The translations under genes and the position numbers were made by a program. From Bacteroidota bacterium (GTDB lineage Bacteria; Bacteroidota; Bacteroidia; Bacteroidales; UBA5342): a DNA stretch of 32,015 bases. Location: NCBI GenBank assembly GCA_003249935.1, contig QKHT01000039.1:1-32015 (forward strand), read 5' to 3'. Under the pieces are notes generated by a model, which had not been told where the DNA came from, made no database searches, and worked only from the letters and a program-made list of their open reading frames with translations. Shown piece by piece: positions 1 through 7,250 of this stretch. The stretch's first letter is position 1. Every line of letters starts with the position of its first letter.

Positions 1-684
1 GTGGGATGGGATTGGGCCAAAGGGCTTGAAAAACTTGGCGGTCGCGCGGTCAATGTGGTTACCAACGGTTTCGATCCGGCCGACGGCGATGCAACAGAGG
101 CAGTGGTCGGTTCTAACTTCACAATTACCCATGCCGGAGCAATTAATGCCGACCGAAATCATACAGAATTCTGGAAAGCAATACGCGAATTAATTGACGA
201 AAATACGGGGTTTTCCCAAGCGGTAAACATAAAGTTAGTGGGTAAAAACGATGTCGCTGTATTACGCGATATTGAAGAATATGAATTAAACAATTTCGTC
301 GAACGCATTGCCTATCTGCCTCATAACGAGGTGATGCCATATCTCAAAAGTGCTTCTGTACTTTATTTGCCCGTAAACAACACGCCCAATGCCAAGGGTA
401 TTCTTACCGGAAAGGTTTTTGAGTATTTACTGGCCAAACGACCTGTATTTGCTATCGGACCTATCGACGGCGACTTAGCCAAAGTAATTGAACACACGAG
501 CGGAGGCAAAATTTGTAATTTTGGCGATACAAATGCTATAAAACAAACGTTGTTGTGGTATTTTGAACAATGGAAATCGGGTGCAGAGATGTGTACAAGC
601 ACAAATATTGATAATTTTTCGCGCAAGAATTTAACACAGGATATTGCTGGTTTACTGCAATCCATCGTCGATAAAAACCAATGA
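1..684 (+). CDS. Glycosyltransferase family 4 protein, C-terminal part (5' end outside window)
   Basis: This is the C-terminal ~227 residues of a GT-B fold glycosyltransferase that adds a sugar from a nucleotide donor to a growing surface glycan at the cytoplasmic face of the membrane. The reading frame is open from the first base, and the visible sequence starts mid-protein: residues 22-25 are the NGFD motif that ends the N-terminal domain in GT4 enzymes. The C-terminal Rossmann half follows, with residues ITHAGAI (about 42-48), a KLVG strand (57-60), and the donor-binding region KGILTGKVFEYLLAKRPV (about 132-149), where a Glu after K-x-F is typical. The GTG at base 1 is an internal codon, not a start. 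Its TGA stop overlaps the ATG of the next epimerase gene (ATGA), so the two are translationally coupled. The sugar and acceptor cannot be told from sequence. Confidence 0.85.
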   Translation: MGWDWAKGLEKLGGRAVNVVTNGFDPADGDATEAVVGSNFTITHAGAINADRNHTEFWKAIRELIDENTGFSQAVNIKLVGKNDVAVLRDIEEYELNNFVERIAYLPHNEVMPYLKSASVLYLPVNNTPNAKGILTGKVFEYLLAKRPVFAIGPIDGDLAKVIEHTSGGKICNFGDTNAIKQTLLWYFEQWKSGAEMCTSTNIDNFSRKNLTQDIAGLLQSIVDKNQ

Positions 685-1736
685 AGATACTAACAGTGGT
701 TGGGGCCAGACCCCAATTTGTAAAGGCAGCCGTTGTGAGCCTGGCACTTAAAAAAGCCGGTATAAACGAAGTTCTGGTGCATACCGGCCAGCACTTTGAT
801 GCTAATATGTCGGCTGTTTTTTTCGAAGAACTTGGTATCCCCGAACCAAAATACAATCTTGATATTCATGGTTCGAGCCATGCAGTGATGACGGGCGAAA
901 TGATGATGGCACTCGAAAAATGCATGATGATTGAGCAACCCGATTGGGTATTGGTTTTTGGTGATACCAATTCGACATTGGCAGCGGCCGTTACAGCCAA
1001 AAAGCTGAATATCAGCCTGGCACATGTAGAGGCCGGATTGCGTTCGTTCAATGACCATATGCCCGAAGAGATTAATCGTATGGTAACCGACCGATTGAGT
1101 GATTTACTCTTTTGCCCTACCGAAACGGCTGTTACAAATCTTAGAAAAGAAGGTGTGGTTGATTCGAAAATTATGCTTTCGGGCGATGTAATGTACGATG
1201 CCGCCCTAATTTTTGGATGTGATTCCAATTGTAATGATTCCGGTATTTGGGCTGAACCGTATGTTTTGGCCACGGTTCATCGGCAGGAAAGTACCAACGA
1301 TGCCGAAGTGCTGAGCCAAATATTTAAGGCATTAAATGTTATTAATCAACAAATTAAAGTCATCATGCCGGTTCATCCCCGTACCCGGGCATTAATCAGT
1401 AAGTACAATATTTCCACTGCAATTTCAATGATTGAACCGGTTGGGTACGTTGAAATGCTAAAGCTCCTCAATGGGTGTAATCTTGTGCTTACCGATAGTG
1501 GCGGCTTGCAAAAAGAGGCATATTTTTGTAAGAAACCTTGTGTAACGCTTCGTAACGAAACCGAATGGGTTGAGTTGGTTTCCAATGGCGTAAATATACT
1601 GGCCGGAACCGAAAAAAACAACATTCTGAATGCTTTTTCGGCTGCTCAAAACATGCACAAAGGGTTCAACCAAAAATTTTATGGTATCGGAAACGCATCT
1701 GAACTTATTGCCCAACGATTTTTAGATATGCTTTAA
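681..1736 (+). CDS. wecB: UDP-N-acetylglucosamine 2-epimerase (non-hydrolysing), WbpI-like subtype
   Basis: The 351-residue protein is a non-hydrolysing UDP-HexNAc 2-epimerase, which interconverts UDP-GlcNAc-type and UDP-ManNAc-type sugars in the cytoplasm for glycan synthesis. The N-terminus has the family signature VGARPQFVKAA (7-17) and HTGQH (34-38). Catalytic residues by comparison with E. coli WecB are D95 (FGDTNS), E117 (HVEAGLRS), E129/E130 (MPEEINR) and H200 (TVHR). The stretch ETAVTNL...GDVMYDA (148-173) resembles epimerases acting on diacetamido-uronic acid sugars (WbpI type) more than classical WecB; this substrate reading is an inference. The start overlaps the upstream glycosyltransferase stop by four bases. 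The 3' end overlaps the convergent GT2 gene by 15 bases. A second, distinct paralogue lies at 10299. Confidence 0.9.
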   Translation: MKILTVVGARPQFVKAAVVSLALKKAGINEVLVHTGQHFDANMSAVFFEELGIPEPKYNLDIHGSSHAVMTGEMMMALEKCMMIEQPDWVLVFGDTNSTLAAAVTAKKLNISLAHVEAGLRSFNDHMPEEINRMVTDRLSDLLFCPTETAVTNLRKEGVVDSKIMLSGDVMYDAALIFGCDSNCNDSGIWAEPYVLATVHRQESTNDAEVLSQIFKALNVINQQIKVIMPVHPRTRALISKYNISTAISMIEPVGYVEMLKLLNGCNLVLTDSGGLQKEAYFCKKPCVTLRNETEWVELVSNGVNILAGTEKNNILNAFSAAQNMHKGFNQKFYGIGNASELIAQRFLDML

Positions 1737-2519
1737 TAGCTGTTTTCCCCGATGCAGAATGTTTAGATATTCAACGACAGAACAAATGTTTTTGTATCTG
1801 GTATATTTGGTAATTGCAAAATAAATATACCACACCCAATGTAATGTTGGGTAAAACCTTGCGAAAACCAATCCAGCCACTTCGATATTGGCCGGGTTTA
1901 TGGTTCTTCCCGACGATTCGGCAGGGTGAACCACCGTAAAAACCGGTTCAAACCAAAGTTTTAATCCTTTTTTTGCACAATCGCCCGTAAAAAACGATTC
2001 CTCGCCCCCGGGATGGCTGGTGCCCAAACCCAAATTTTCATTGAAGAGGATGTGTTGCTCATGAATCATTTTTAACTTAAACGACATTTCTATCGACGAA
2101 ATAGCCATGAGCTGTAAAGGCGAACTGAAATAACCGGGTGTTGAACCGTAATTTGAATAGGGCTGACCGTTGGGTTGCTGAATTTTTGTGATAATGAGTG
2201 CTGTGTCTGGTTTTTTAGTATGAACCGTTTTGATATTCTCGATGGCATCGGGCAAATAAACCACATCGTCGTCGGCAATGACGCAAATTTGGGCGGTTGC
2301 AGCACGAATGGCCATGTTGCGACTTTTTGATAAGCCACGGTCTTTGATGCTTATGATTTGGATGTTAGGATAAGGGTTCTGAATATCAACCGGTTCGATA
2401 TTAAAACACTGATTAATAATAATCGCGTGAATGTTGTGCATGTCGAAGTGCTGAAACATTCGCTTAGCAAAATTCAAGTCGCTGCGATTGGTGGTTGATA
2501 TTAAAAATTGAACCAGCAT
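1722..2519 (-). CDS. Glycosyltransferase family 2
   Basis: This 265-residue GT-A fold glycosyltransferase should transfer a sugar to a lipid-linked glycan intermediate on the inner leaflet. It starts with a beta-strand and STTNR (8-12), continues through RGLSKSRNMAIRAA (61-74), the nucleotide-sugar contact region, and has the metal-binding DDD at 83-85 inside ICVIADDDVVYL. A C-terminal HPAESSGR segment (about 204-211) sits where many such enzymes carry catalytic or acceptor residues. An aromatic-rich stretch (LHWVWYIYFAI, about 231-241) may form a membrane-associated helix. It points opposite to the preceding epimerase and overlaps its 3' end by 15 bases. It diverges from the T9SS cargo gene with a spacer of only 57 bases. 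Donor and acceptor are unknown. Confidence 0.85.
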   Translation of the reverse strand: MLVQFLISTTNRSDLNFAKRMFQHFDMHNIHAIIINQCFNIEPVDIQNPYPNIQIISIKDRGLSKSRNMAIRAATAQICVIADDDVVYLPDAIENIKTVHTKKPDTALIITKIQQPNGQPYSNYGSTPGYFSSPLQLMAISSIEMSFKLKMIHEQHILFNENLGLGTSHPGGEESFFTGDCAKKGLKLWFEPVFTVVHPAESSGRTINPANIEVAGLVFARFYPTLHWVWYIYFAITKYTRYKNICSVVEYLNILHRGKQLLKHI

Positions 2520-2541
2520 TTTTTTTGTGTAAAAATAGATA

Positions 2542-2549
2542 TATATTTG
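2542..2549 (+). promoter_or_regulatory. Candidate -7 promoter box of the T9SS cargo gene
   Basis: TATATTTG matches the Bacteroidota -7 consensus TAnnTTTG exactly. A T-run with TTG (2521-2527) lies upstream, but only 14 bases away, shorter than the usual ~20. The implied transcript start near 2556 would give a 5' leader of about 20 bases to the ATG at 2577. This also supports choosing 2577 over the upstream in-frame ATG at 2508, which would lie before the promoter and inside the opposite gene. Confidence 0.45.
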
Positions 2550-2576
2550 AATATTAATTCTAAATATATATCGTAT

Positions 2577-3749
2577 ATGAACTTAAAAAATGTTATGCGT
2601 TGGTTGGCAATTTTTGTCTTCACCTTGAATGTTAATGCCCAGTGGAAATCTTCTATGAATGGGATCTATGTAGATTCAACAAAAGTTGGTGTGGGGATGA
2701 TCCCAAATTCCCGGTTTTCAGTAGAAGAACATGATTCGTTAAATTATGGTGGATCGAGTCTGATCTCTACTTTCGCCCGGAGATTTTTAGCCAATCGTGT
2801 ATCTTTCAATATCTACGGTTTTCCATCATCGTCACAGGCAAAATCCCATTTGAATAATTCCGTAATGTTGTTTACAGGAGACGCACGTGATATGGTATTT
2901 ACGGCAAACCGTCAAGATGGGCGAATACGATTTTTTACTCAGGATTGGCAGGATGCAAACCACGAACGAATGGTGATTAATAGTGACGGTAAAGTAGGTA
3001 TTGGTGGTACGCCCAATTCGCCATTTATGGTAAAAGAGAAAAATCCTGATTACAATTATAATGTAAATACTATTATTGCGTCGTTTAACCGCGAATACAA
3101 TGGTTCAAATGTAGCATTGAATATTTTTGGATATCCAAAATCGAATTTAAACTATCCTCATTTAAATGGAGCCATTACAATGTATACTGGTGGTGATGCA
3201 AAAGATATGGTTTTGATTTCTAACCGCCCGGACGGACGGATTAGATTTTTTACGCAGGATTGGCAGAAACCAGAGCATGAAAGAATGGTTATCGACTCAA
3301 TTGGACGGGTGGGTATTGGTGTTACAAAACCCGAGGCTGCTCTACAAGTAGCACAAGGGGATGTTTATATTAGTGATATAAAAAGTGGTGTCGTTATGCG
3401 TTCGCCCGATGGACGTAAGTGGCGTGGTACACTTGATAACGAAGGTAATCTCAAATTTAAGTTAGTTGACCAAGTCGCCGATTCTATCAATAGTGGGATT
3501 ATTGATATTAATGCGGTTGGATTTAATGTTAAACCCGGAACTACTAACGGTAATTATATTGCAGATTTTGAAGTTGATGGTAATTATCTTGTTCAGATTT
3601 TTGATATTTTAGGGAAAGAAATATTTAGCTTAAATGTTACTGGTCGTAGTTGTGGATTTTCATTGAACAGTTTTCCTTCCGGTGTTTATATTGTAAGTGT
3701 AATTAAAAATCAGAATCAGGGAATAGGAACTGTAAAGATTGTGAAATAA
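2577..3749 (+). CDS. Secreted repeat protein with type IX secretion (type A) sorting domain
   Basis: A 390-residue exported surface protein of unknown role. The chosen start gives a signal peptide (residues 1 to about 22: MNLKNVMRW, a hydrophobic core, then NVNAQ). The earlier ATG at 2508 would put 23 polar residues in front and overlap the divergent gene. Two tandem repeats of about 104 residues follow (about 36-138 and 139-243). Each contains FNIYGFP or LNIFGYP, a MLFTGDARDM-like segment and GRIRFFTQDWQ...HERMVI, and each unit begins with KVG(V/I)G. A third KVGIG-like start (RVGIG, 244-248) leads into EAALQVAQGDVYI. The GIG...P...L-V pattern is common in Bacteroidota surface proteins and tail-fibre-like domains. 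Residues ~312-390 are a T9SS type A sorting domain: IFDILGKEIF (341-350), LNSFPSGVYIVSV (363-375) and final VKIVK. It is flanked by glycan genes and ends in a strong terminator. Confidence 0.85.
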   Translation: MNLKNVMRWLAIFVFTLNVNAQWKSSMNGIYVDSTKVGVGMIPNSRFSVEEHDSLNYGGSSLISTFARRFLANRVSFNIYGFPSSSQAKSHLNNSVMLFTGDARDMVFTANRQDGRIRFFTQDWQDANHERMVINSDGKVGIGGTPNSPFMVKEKNPDYNYNVNTIIASFNREYNGSNVALNIFGYPKSNLNYPHLNGAITMYTGGDAKDMVLISNRPDGRIRFFTQDWQKPEHERMVIDSIGRVGIGVTKPEAALQVAQGDVYISDIKSGVVMRSPDGRKWRGTLDNEGNLKFKLVDQVADSINSGIIDINAVGFNVKPGTTNGNYIADFEVDGNYLVQIFDILGKEIFSLNVTGRSCGFSLNSFPSGVYIVSVIKNQNQGIGTVKIVK

Positions 3750-3771
3750 TACAATAAGTCGAATTTTTGTT

Positions 3772-3802
3772 GGTGCTCTGTTTTTAGAGCACCTTTTTTT
3801 TT
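3772..3802 (+). terminator. Rho-independent terminator of the T9SS cargo gene
   Basis: The perfect 8-bp stem GGTGCTCT / AGAGCACC with loop GTTTTT is followed by nine T residues. It begins 22 bases after the cargo stop codon. The stop codon and last residues (RKKKVL) of the convergent GT2 gene are read from the same bases, so the hairpin doubles as coding sequence on the minus strand. No T-run follows on the minus side, so it should stop plus-strand transcription only. Confidence 0.9.
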
Positions 3803-4728
3803 CGCAATTGAAAGTAGATCTTAATAAGCCATTTAATTGAATGATGTAACGTTCCCATGTAAAATATTGAATATTTTATCGAAGGGTTTTGTATTTCGCA
3901 ACGTAAAATGTGATACTTATTTGCAATCGATTTTTCGTTGAGCCAAAAAGCGTGAAATACAATCCGGTCGAAAAGATAACATTTCCCCGAATCAGACATA
4001 TATCCGTTATGTTTTTGATAAAACCGGATATAACCGTCGAGTTTTTTACGGTGGTTTGTGCTAATCCTTTCAGCAGAATGGATTATAGCGTTATGCAAAA
4101 CTTTAGGAACCAGTGTAATATGAAATTTTAATGCAATTCGGGCAAACAAATCAATATCCTGACAGGAAGGCATTCTTTCATCAAAACCTCCTGTTTCACT
4201 AAACGCTTGTTTCGAAATTAAGGGGTTTGGAACGGCAATAGATCCTCTGCTAATATCGGTAAATGCACCTGGACAAAAGCCTTCGCCAAAACTGAATTTT
4301 GTTTCGAAATGAACATGTCCATCACCGGCATCTCTGGCTTCCTGATAGCAATAAATCAGGCCGGTTTGGTTGGTTGATGCCATCAATTGTAATTCCAATT
4401 TCTCCGGCATCCAAACGTCGTCGTCATCAAAAAAAGCAATAAAAGTGCCCTTGGCCACTTTGGCTCCCGCATTGCGCGATGCACAAGCACCAATGTTGGT
4501 GTCATTTGCAAAATATTTTATTTTGGTGGGAAGTAAATTTGAAATGGCCTGAAAAGTTTCTGTTTGATGCTGCGTCCCATTCCCGTTATCGTCAATTACA
4601 ATTATTTCAATGTTTTTGTATGATTGATTCATTACATTTTCAATGGCTTTACGTATAAAATGAGGCCTGTTGAATGTCGTAATAATCACTGAAATAAGTA
4701 CATCTGAATCGAATTTGTCTGAATCCAT
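3784..4728 (-). CDS. Glycosyltransferase family 2
   Basis: A 314-residue GT-A glycosyltransferase. The N-terminal nucleotide-binding domain reads SVIITTFNRPHFIRKAIENV (13-32), then QSYKNIEIIVIDD (35-47), GACASRNAGA (80-89) and the metal-binding acidic cluster FFDDDDVW (99-106), all in the standard GT2 order. A later GGFDERMPSCQDIDLFARIA segment (about 173-192) matches the acceptor/catalytic ED-like motif with QD. The C-terminus is basic and contains hydrophobic stretches (for example IKWLIKIYFQL). The start ATG lies at the beginning of a 333-base divergent spacer. Its 3' end runs into the terminator hairpin of the convergent cargo gene. The substrate is unknown; context suggests building a surface polysaccharide or the glycan part of LPS. 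Confidence 0.87.
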   Translation of the reverse strand: MDSDKFDSDVLISVIITTFNRPHFIRKAIENVMNQSYKNIEIIVIDDNGNGTQHQTETFQAISNLLPTKIKYFANDTNIGACASRNAGAKVAKGTFIAFFDDDDVWMPEKLELQLMASTNQTGLIYCYQEARDAGDGHVHFETKFSFGEGFCPGAFTDISRGSIAVPNPLISKQAFSETGGFDERMPSCQDIDLFARIALKFHITLVPKVLHNAIIHSAERISTNHRKKLDGYIRFYQKHNGYMSDSGKCYLFDRIVFHAFWLNEKSIANKYHILRCEIQNPSIKYSIFYMGTLHHSIKWLIKIYFQLRKKKVL

Positions 4729-5061
4729 TAGATTTATACCGATAAAATAAAAGTGAAAATATCTCGTGATAAAATTAGTTATATCTTTTGTTTGAACAAA
4801 ATAAAGTATTGTTTAAGCTGCCTATATTGTGCCGCTGGCAATTGGTGTTAGGAACTTTATTTTAACTTTGCATTTGGTTGAAGTGCATTTGTTTTAATGA
4901 ATTATGATTTAATCTCGGAGATCGGTTGTTTGTATTTATGTGATTTGGTTACAAATCATTGAGTAAATAGCGGTTTTTATCATATTTTATCTTGATTTTA
5001 TGATGGCTTGTAATTCGACCTTTCAATCATTTAAAATGTATATGCGATTAATTTTGAAAAT
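4729..5061. other. AT-rich divergent intergenic region
   Basis: This 333-base spacer separates a leftward GT2 gene from a rightward methyltransferase gene and carries no convincing reading frame or RNA gene. It is strongly AT-rich. A TAATTTTG box (5049-5056) matches the TAnnTTTG -7 consensus but lies only five bases before the methyltransferase ATG. No good partner -33 element was found, and no clear -7 box was seen for the leftward gene. It presumably holds both promoters. Confidence 0.5.
5049..5056 (+). promoter_or_regulatory. Candidate -7 box implying a leaderless methyltransferase mRNA
   Basis: TAATTTTG fits TAnnTTTG exactly. If used, transcription would begin at or within a base or two of the ATG at 5062, giving a leaderless message. 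No TTTG was found about 20 bases upstream, so a chance match in AT-rich DNA is a real alternative. Confidence 0.25.
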
Positions 5062-6030
5062 ATGAGGCGTGATCTCTATCAAAAAAGTGAATCAAAAAAA
5101 TTCTATGAAATTCGTTATGAGAAAGGCTATATGGACGAATGGCCAATAGATAAGAAGCAAAGAGTTTTTGAGATTATAAGAGAATTAGAGTTACCTGAAA
5201 GTGGTAACGCATTGGATTTTGGATGCGGGAATGGCGTATTTACTGAGGTGCTTAGGCAAGCACTCCCAAAATGGAAAATATTTGGATGCGACATTAGCGA
5301 AAATGCTATTAACAATGCAATGAACAGGTATCCCGAATGCTCATTTTTTGTGTCAGATAGTAGTAAGAATGCTGAAATCAAGTTTGATTTTTTGTTTTCT
5401 CATCATGTTTTGGAACATGTATTTGACATAAAAAAGGTAATTGATGAAATAAATGATTTAATGTTGCCGAGTTCATCTGTACTTTTAATTTTCCCATGTG
5501 GAAATGAAGGAAGTTTTGAACATAAAGTGTGTAAAATGCGTACGGATGGAATAAATAAAGAGATGGAGAACCGGTTTTTCTTTGAAGATGAAGGACATGT
5601 AAGGCGACTTACAACCGAACAAACTAATAAATTGATGAGTGAATATCATTATAAGCTGAAAACTGAATTTTATAGTAATCAGTTCGATGGAGCCATTAAA
5701 TGGATTACTCAATCTTCACTTCCTTTTATACTCGATTTTACAAATCCGAAAAAGGCTATTGACAAAAAAGCCTACTGGTATTTGCAATTACTTCGTGTTA
5801 AATTAGTTATACTTTTTTTGTTGCAATTACCATCAATAATATATAATAGAATCAATATTGTAAGAAAAAAGAAACTGAAACATTATTTCATTTGGATCAC
5901 TGTCCTGATACCACAGTTGATCTCTTATCCTATTTATGCTTTCCTGAATTATAAAGCTAATAAAGAATGGAAAAATAAGAAGAAGCATAAAAATGGAAGT
6001 GCAATGCATTTGTTGTACAATAGGGTGTAA
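5062..6030 (+). CDS. SAM-dependent methyltransferase with C-terminal membrane segments
   Basis: A 322-residue class I methyltransferase. The SAM-binding motif I is LDFGCGNGVF (51-60), the acidic residue ending strand 2 is in FGCDIS (74-79), and post-motif HHVLEHV (114-120) matches the Methyltransf_11/23 type, so it should move a methyl group from SAM to a small molecule or glycan. After the catalytic domain there are two hydrophobic stretches, around residues 243-262 (LVILFLLQLPSIIYN) and 275-297 (YFIWITVLIPQLIS), followed by a very basic tail (KEWKNKKKHK). This suggests tethering to the inner membrane, perhaps to reach a lipid-linked glycan. It stands alone on the plus strand between spacers of 333 and 290 bases. 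The real methyl acceptor is unknown. Confidence 0.8.
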   Translation: MRRDLYQKSESKKFYEIRYEKGYMDEWPIDKKQRVFEIIRELELPESGNALDFGCGNGVFTEVLRQALPKWKIFGCDISENAINNAMNRYPECSFFVSDSSKNAEIKFDFLFSHHVLEHVFDIKKVIDEINDLMLPSSSVLLIFPCGNEGSFEHKVCKMRTDGINKEMENRFFFEDEGHVRRLTTEQTNKLMSEYHYKLKTEFYSNQFDGAIKWITQSSLPFILDFTNPKKAIDKKAYWYLQLLRVKLVILFLLQLPSIIYNRINIVRKKKLKHYFIWITVLIPQLISYPIYAFLNYKANKEWKNKKKHKNGSAMHLLYNRV

Positions 6031-6159
6031 TTTAAGTTGAGCCATTTTAGAGGCTGCTTTTTTTAATTGTTATCCCTAATATGGTTTGTTAGTTAACTAT
6101 GGTAAACAGAGGGTAAATTGGTAAAAAGATGTGTTTGTATTGCGATAAACATTCAATTT

Positions 6160-6223
6160 TTTGCAAGGAATTACAGGTTGTTACAAGAAATAAAATAGCA
6201 ATTTGGGTATAAAACCTTGCAAA
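6160..6223. repeat. 9-bp inverted repeat upstream of fucosyltransferase-like gene
   Basis: TTTGCAAGG (6160-6168) and its exact reverse complement CCTTGCAAA (6215-6223) are separated by 46 bases within the 290-base spacer 6031-6320. There is no gene here. The arms are too far apart for a terminator and there is no T-run, so a paired protein-binding site is one possibility and coincidence in AT-rich DNA another. The rest of the spacer shows only a weak AGCC/GGCT hairpin before a T-run (about 6043-6064) that could end the methyltransferase message. Confidence 0.35.
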
Positions 6224-6320
6224 TTAAGTTAGAGTATAATCGTAAAAATTATGACCTTGAATATTAAATAAATATATCGTCATAATTAATTGCCTATTTT
6301 TACGTCAATGAATTTGCATT

Positions 6321-7250
6321 ATGATTGTTTTGAGAGATAAACCGGGACAACTTGGTAATAGATTGTGGTCGTTGTTGCCATTTTTATTACTAAGCGAAAA
6401 AAGAAAAATATGTCTTTTCGCACCTTACCATCTAAGTGGTTATTCCGATTACTTCCAAAGTCGGGATACAAAGTCCTTTATTTACCTTTGGGTTGGATTT
6501 CCTCATCTTCACAGATTATTAAGCAAATGCTTTCGTATTTTAGAATTATTACTCAGAAAATTGAATCAATATGGGTTCTCTCTTTTTTGTATTTGGGTCG
6601 AACCGGAGAAACACAACATAGAGAAGGTTATGCAATTGTCGTGTCGGAAAGTTGTTTTTGTAAATTCGTGGGATTATGTTTTTGATATACCTGAATCTGT
6701 ATTGACAGGGGGAGTGGCATTGATTCATGAAAAATTGTACCCTAAAAGCGAGGTAGTAAAAAAGGTAACGCCAGTTTTACTTCAGATACCACATGGAAAA
6801 GTAATAGTGGGTGTTCACATTCGATTGTCGGATTATAAAAACTATCGGGGTGGAATTTATTATTACACAATATCTGTGTATTATCGAAAGATGGAAAGTT
6901 TGGCGGTTCAGTTTAAACAAAAAAATAAGGAAGTTGTCTTTGTAATCTGTTCGGATGAATCATTTGAAAAAAGTGTGTTCGAAGGTCTGGAAACGGTGTC
7001 AATTAGCAATACTACTGCAATAGACGATATGTATGCATTATCGAAATGTCATTTTATTATGGGTGCGCCAAGTTCATTTTCGTGTTGGGCATCGTATATG
7101 GGCAAGGTGCCATTGCGTTTTATTTATAATGAAGCCGACGATGTTAAAATCGACGAATTCAGCCGAATTGTTGCATTTATGAAATTTGAAAATGGTGTTG
7201 TACATATACCTGGGCAGTTGGAATATGTCAGTAATAATAGGTCGGAATAA
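6321..7250 (+). CDS. Fucosyltransferase-like (GT11/GT-B type) glycosyltransferase
   Basis: A 309-residue protein with the layout of alpha-1,2-fucosyltransferase-like enzymes, which transfer fucose from GDP-fucose. An N-terminal glycine-rich GQLGNRLW (9-16) stands in for the family GGLGNQMF motif. The donor-phosphate motif H-x-R appears as VGVHIRLSDY (163-172; H167, R169), where classical GT11 has HxRRGDY. The C-terminal ALSKCHFIMGAPSSFSCWA (239-257) corresponds to the S-x-S(T)FSWW region. Because the second Arg and Gly of the HxRRGDY motif are replaced (L, S), the donor may not be fucose; the family call is moderate and the sugar is uncertain. Its TAA stop shares one base with the ATG of the flippase gene (TAATG), so the two are coupled. 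Confidence 0.65.
   Translation: MIVLRDKPGQLGNRLWSLLPFLLLSEKRKICLFAPYHLSGYSDYFQSRDTKSFIYLWVGFPHLHRLLSKCFRILELLLRKLNQYGFSLFCIWVEPEKHNIEKVMQLSCRKVVFVNSWDYVFDIPESVLTGGVALIHEKLYPKSEVVKKVTPVLLQIPHGKVIVGVHIRLSDYKNYRGGIYYYTISVYYRKMESLAVQFKQKNKEVVFVICSDESFEKSVFEGLETVSISNTTAIDDMYALSKCHFIMGAPSSFSCWASYMGKVPLRFIYNEADDVKIDEFSRIVAFMKFENGVVHIPGQLEYVSNNRSE

Noticed and set aside
2508-2576. Upstream in-frame ATG of the T9SS cargo gene
   Set aside because: It lies before the probable promoter, overlaps the divergent gene and would hide the signal peptide behind 23 polar residues.
2670-3320. The two repeats in the cargo gene as a CRISPR or mobile-element repeat
   Set aside because: They are in-frame protein repeats of about 104 codons with diverged DNA, not short identical repeats with spacers, and no transposase or Cas gene is nearby.
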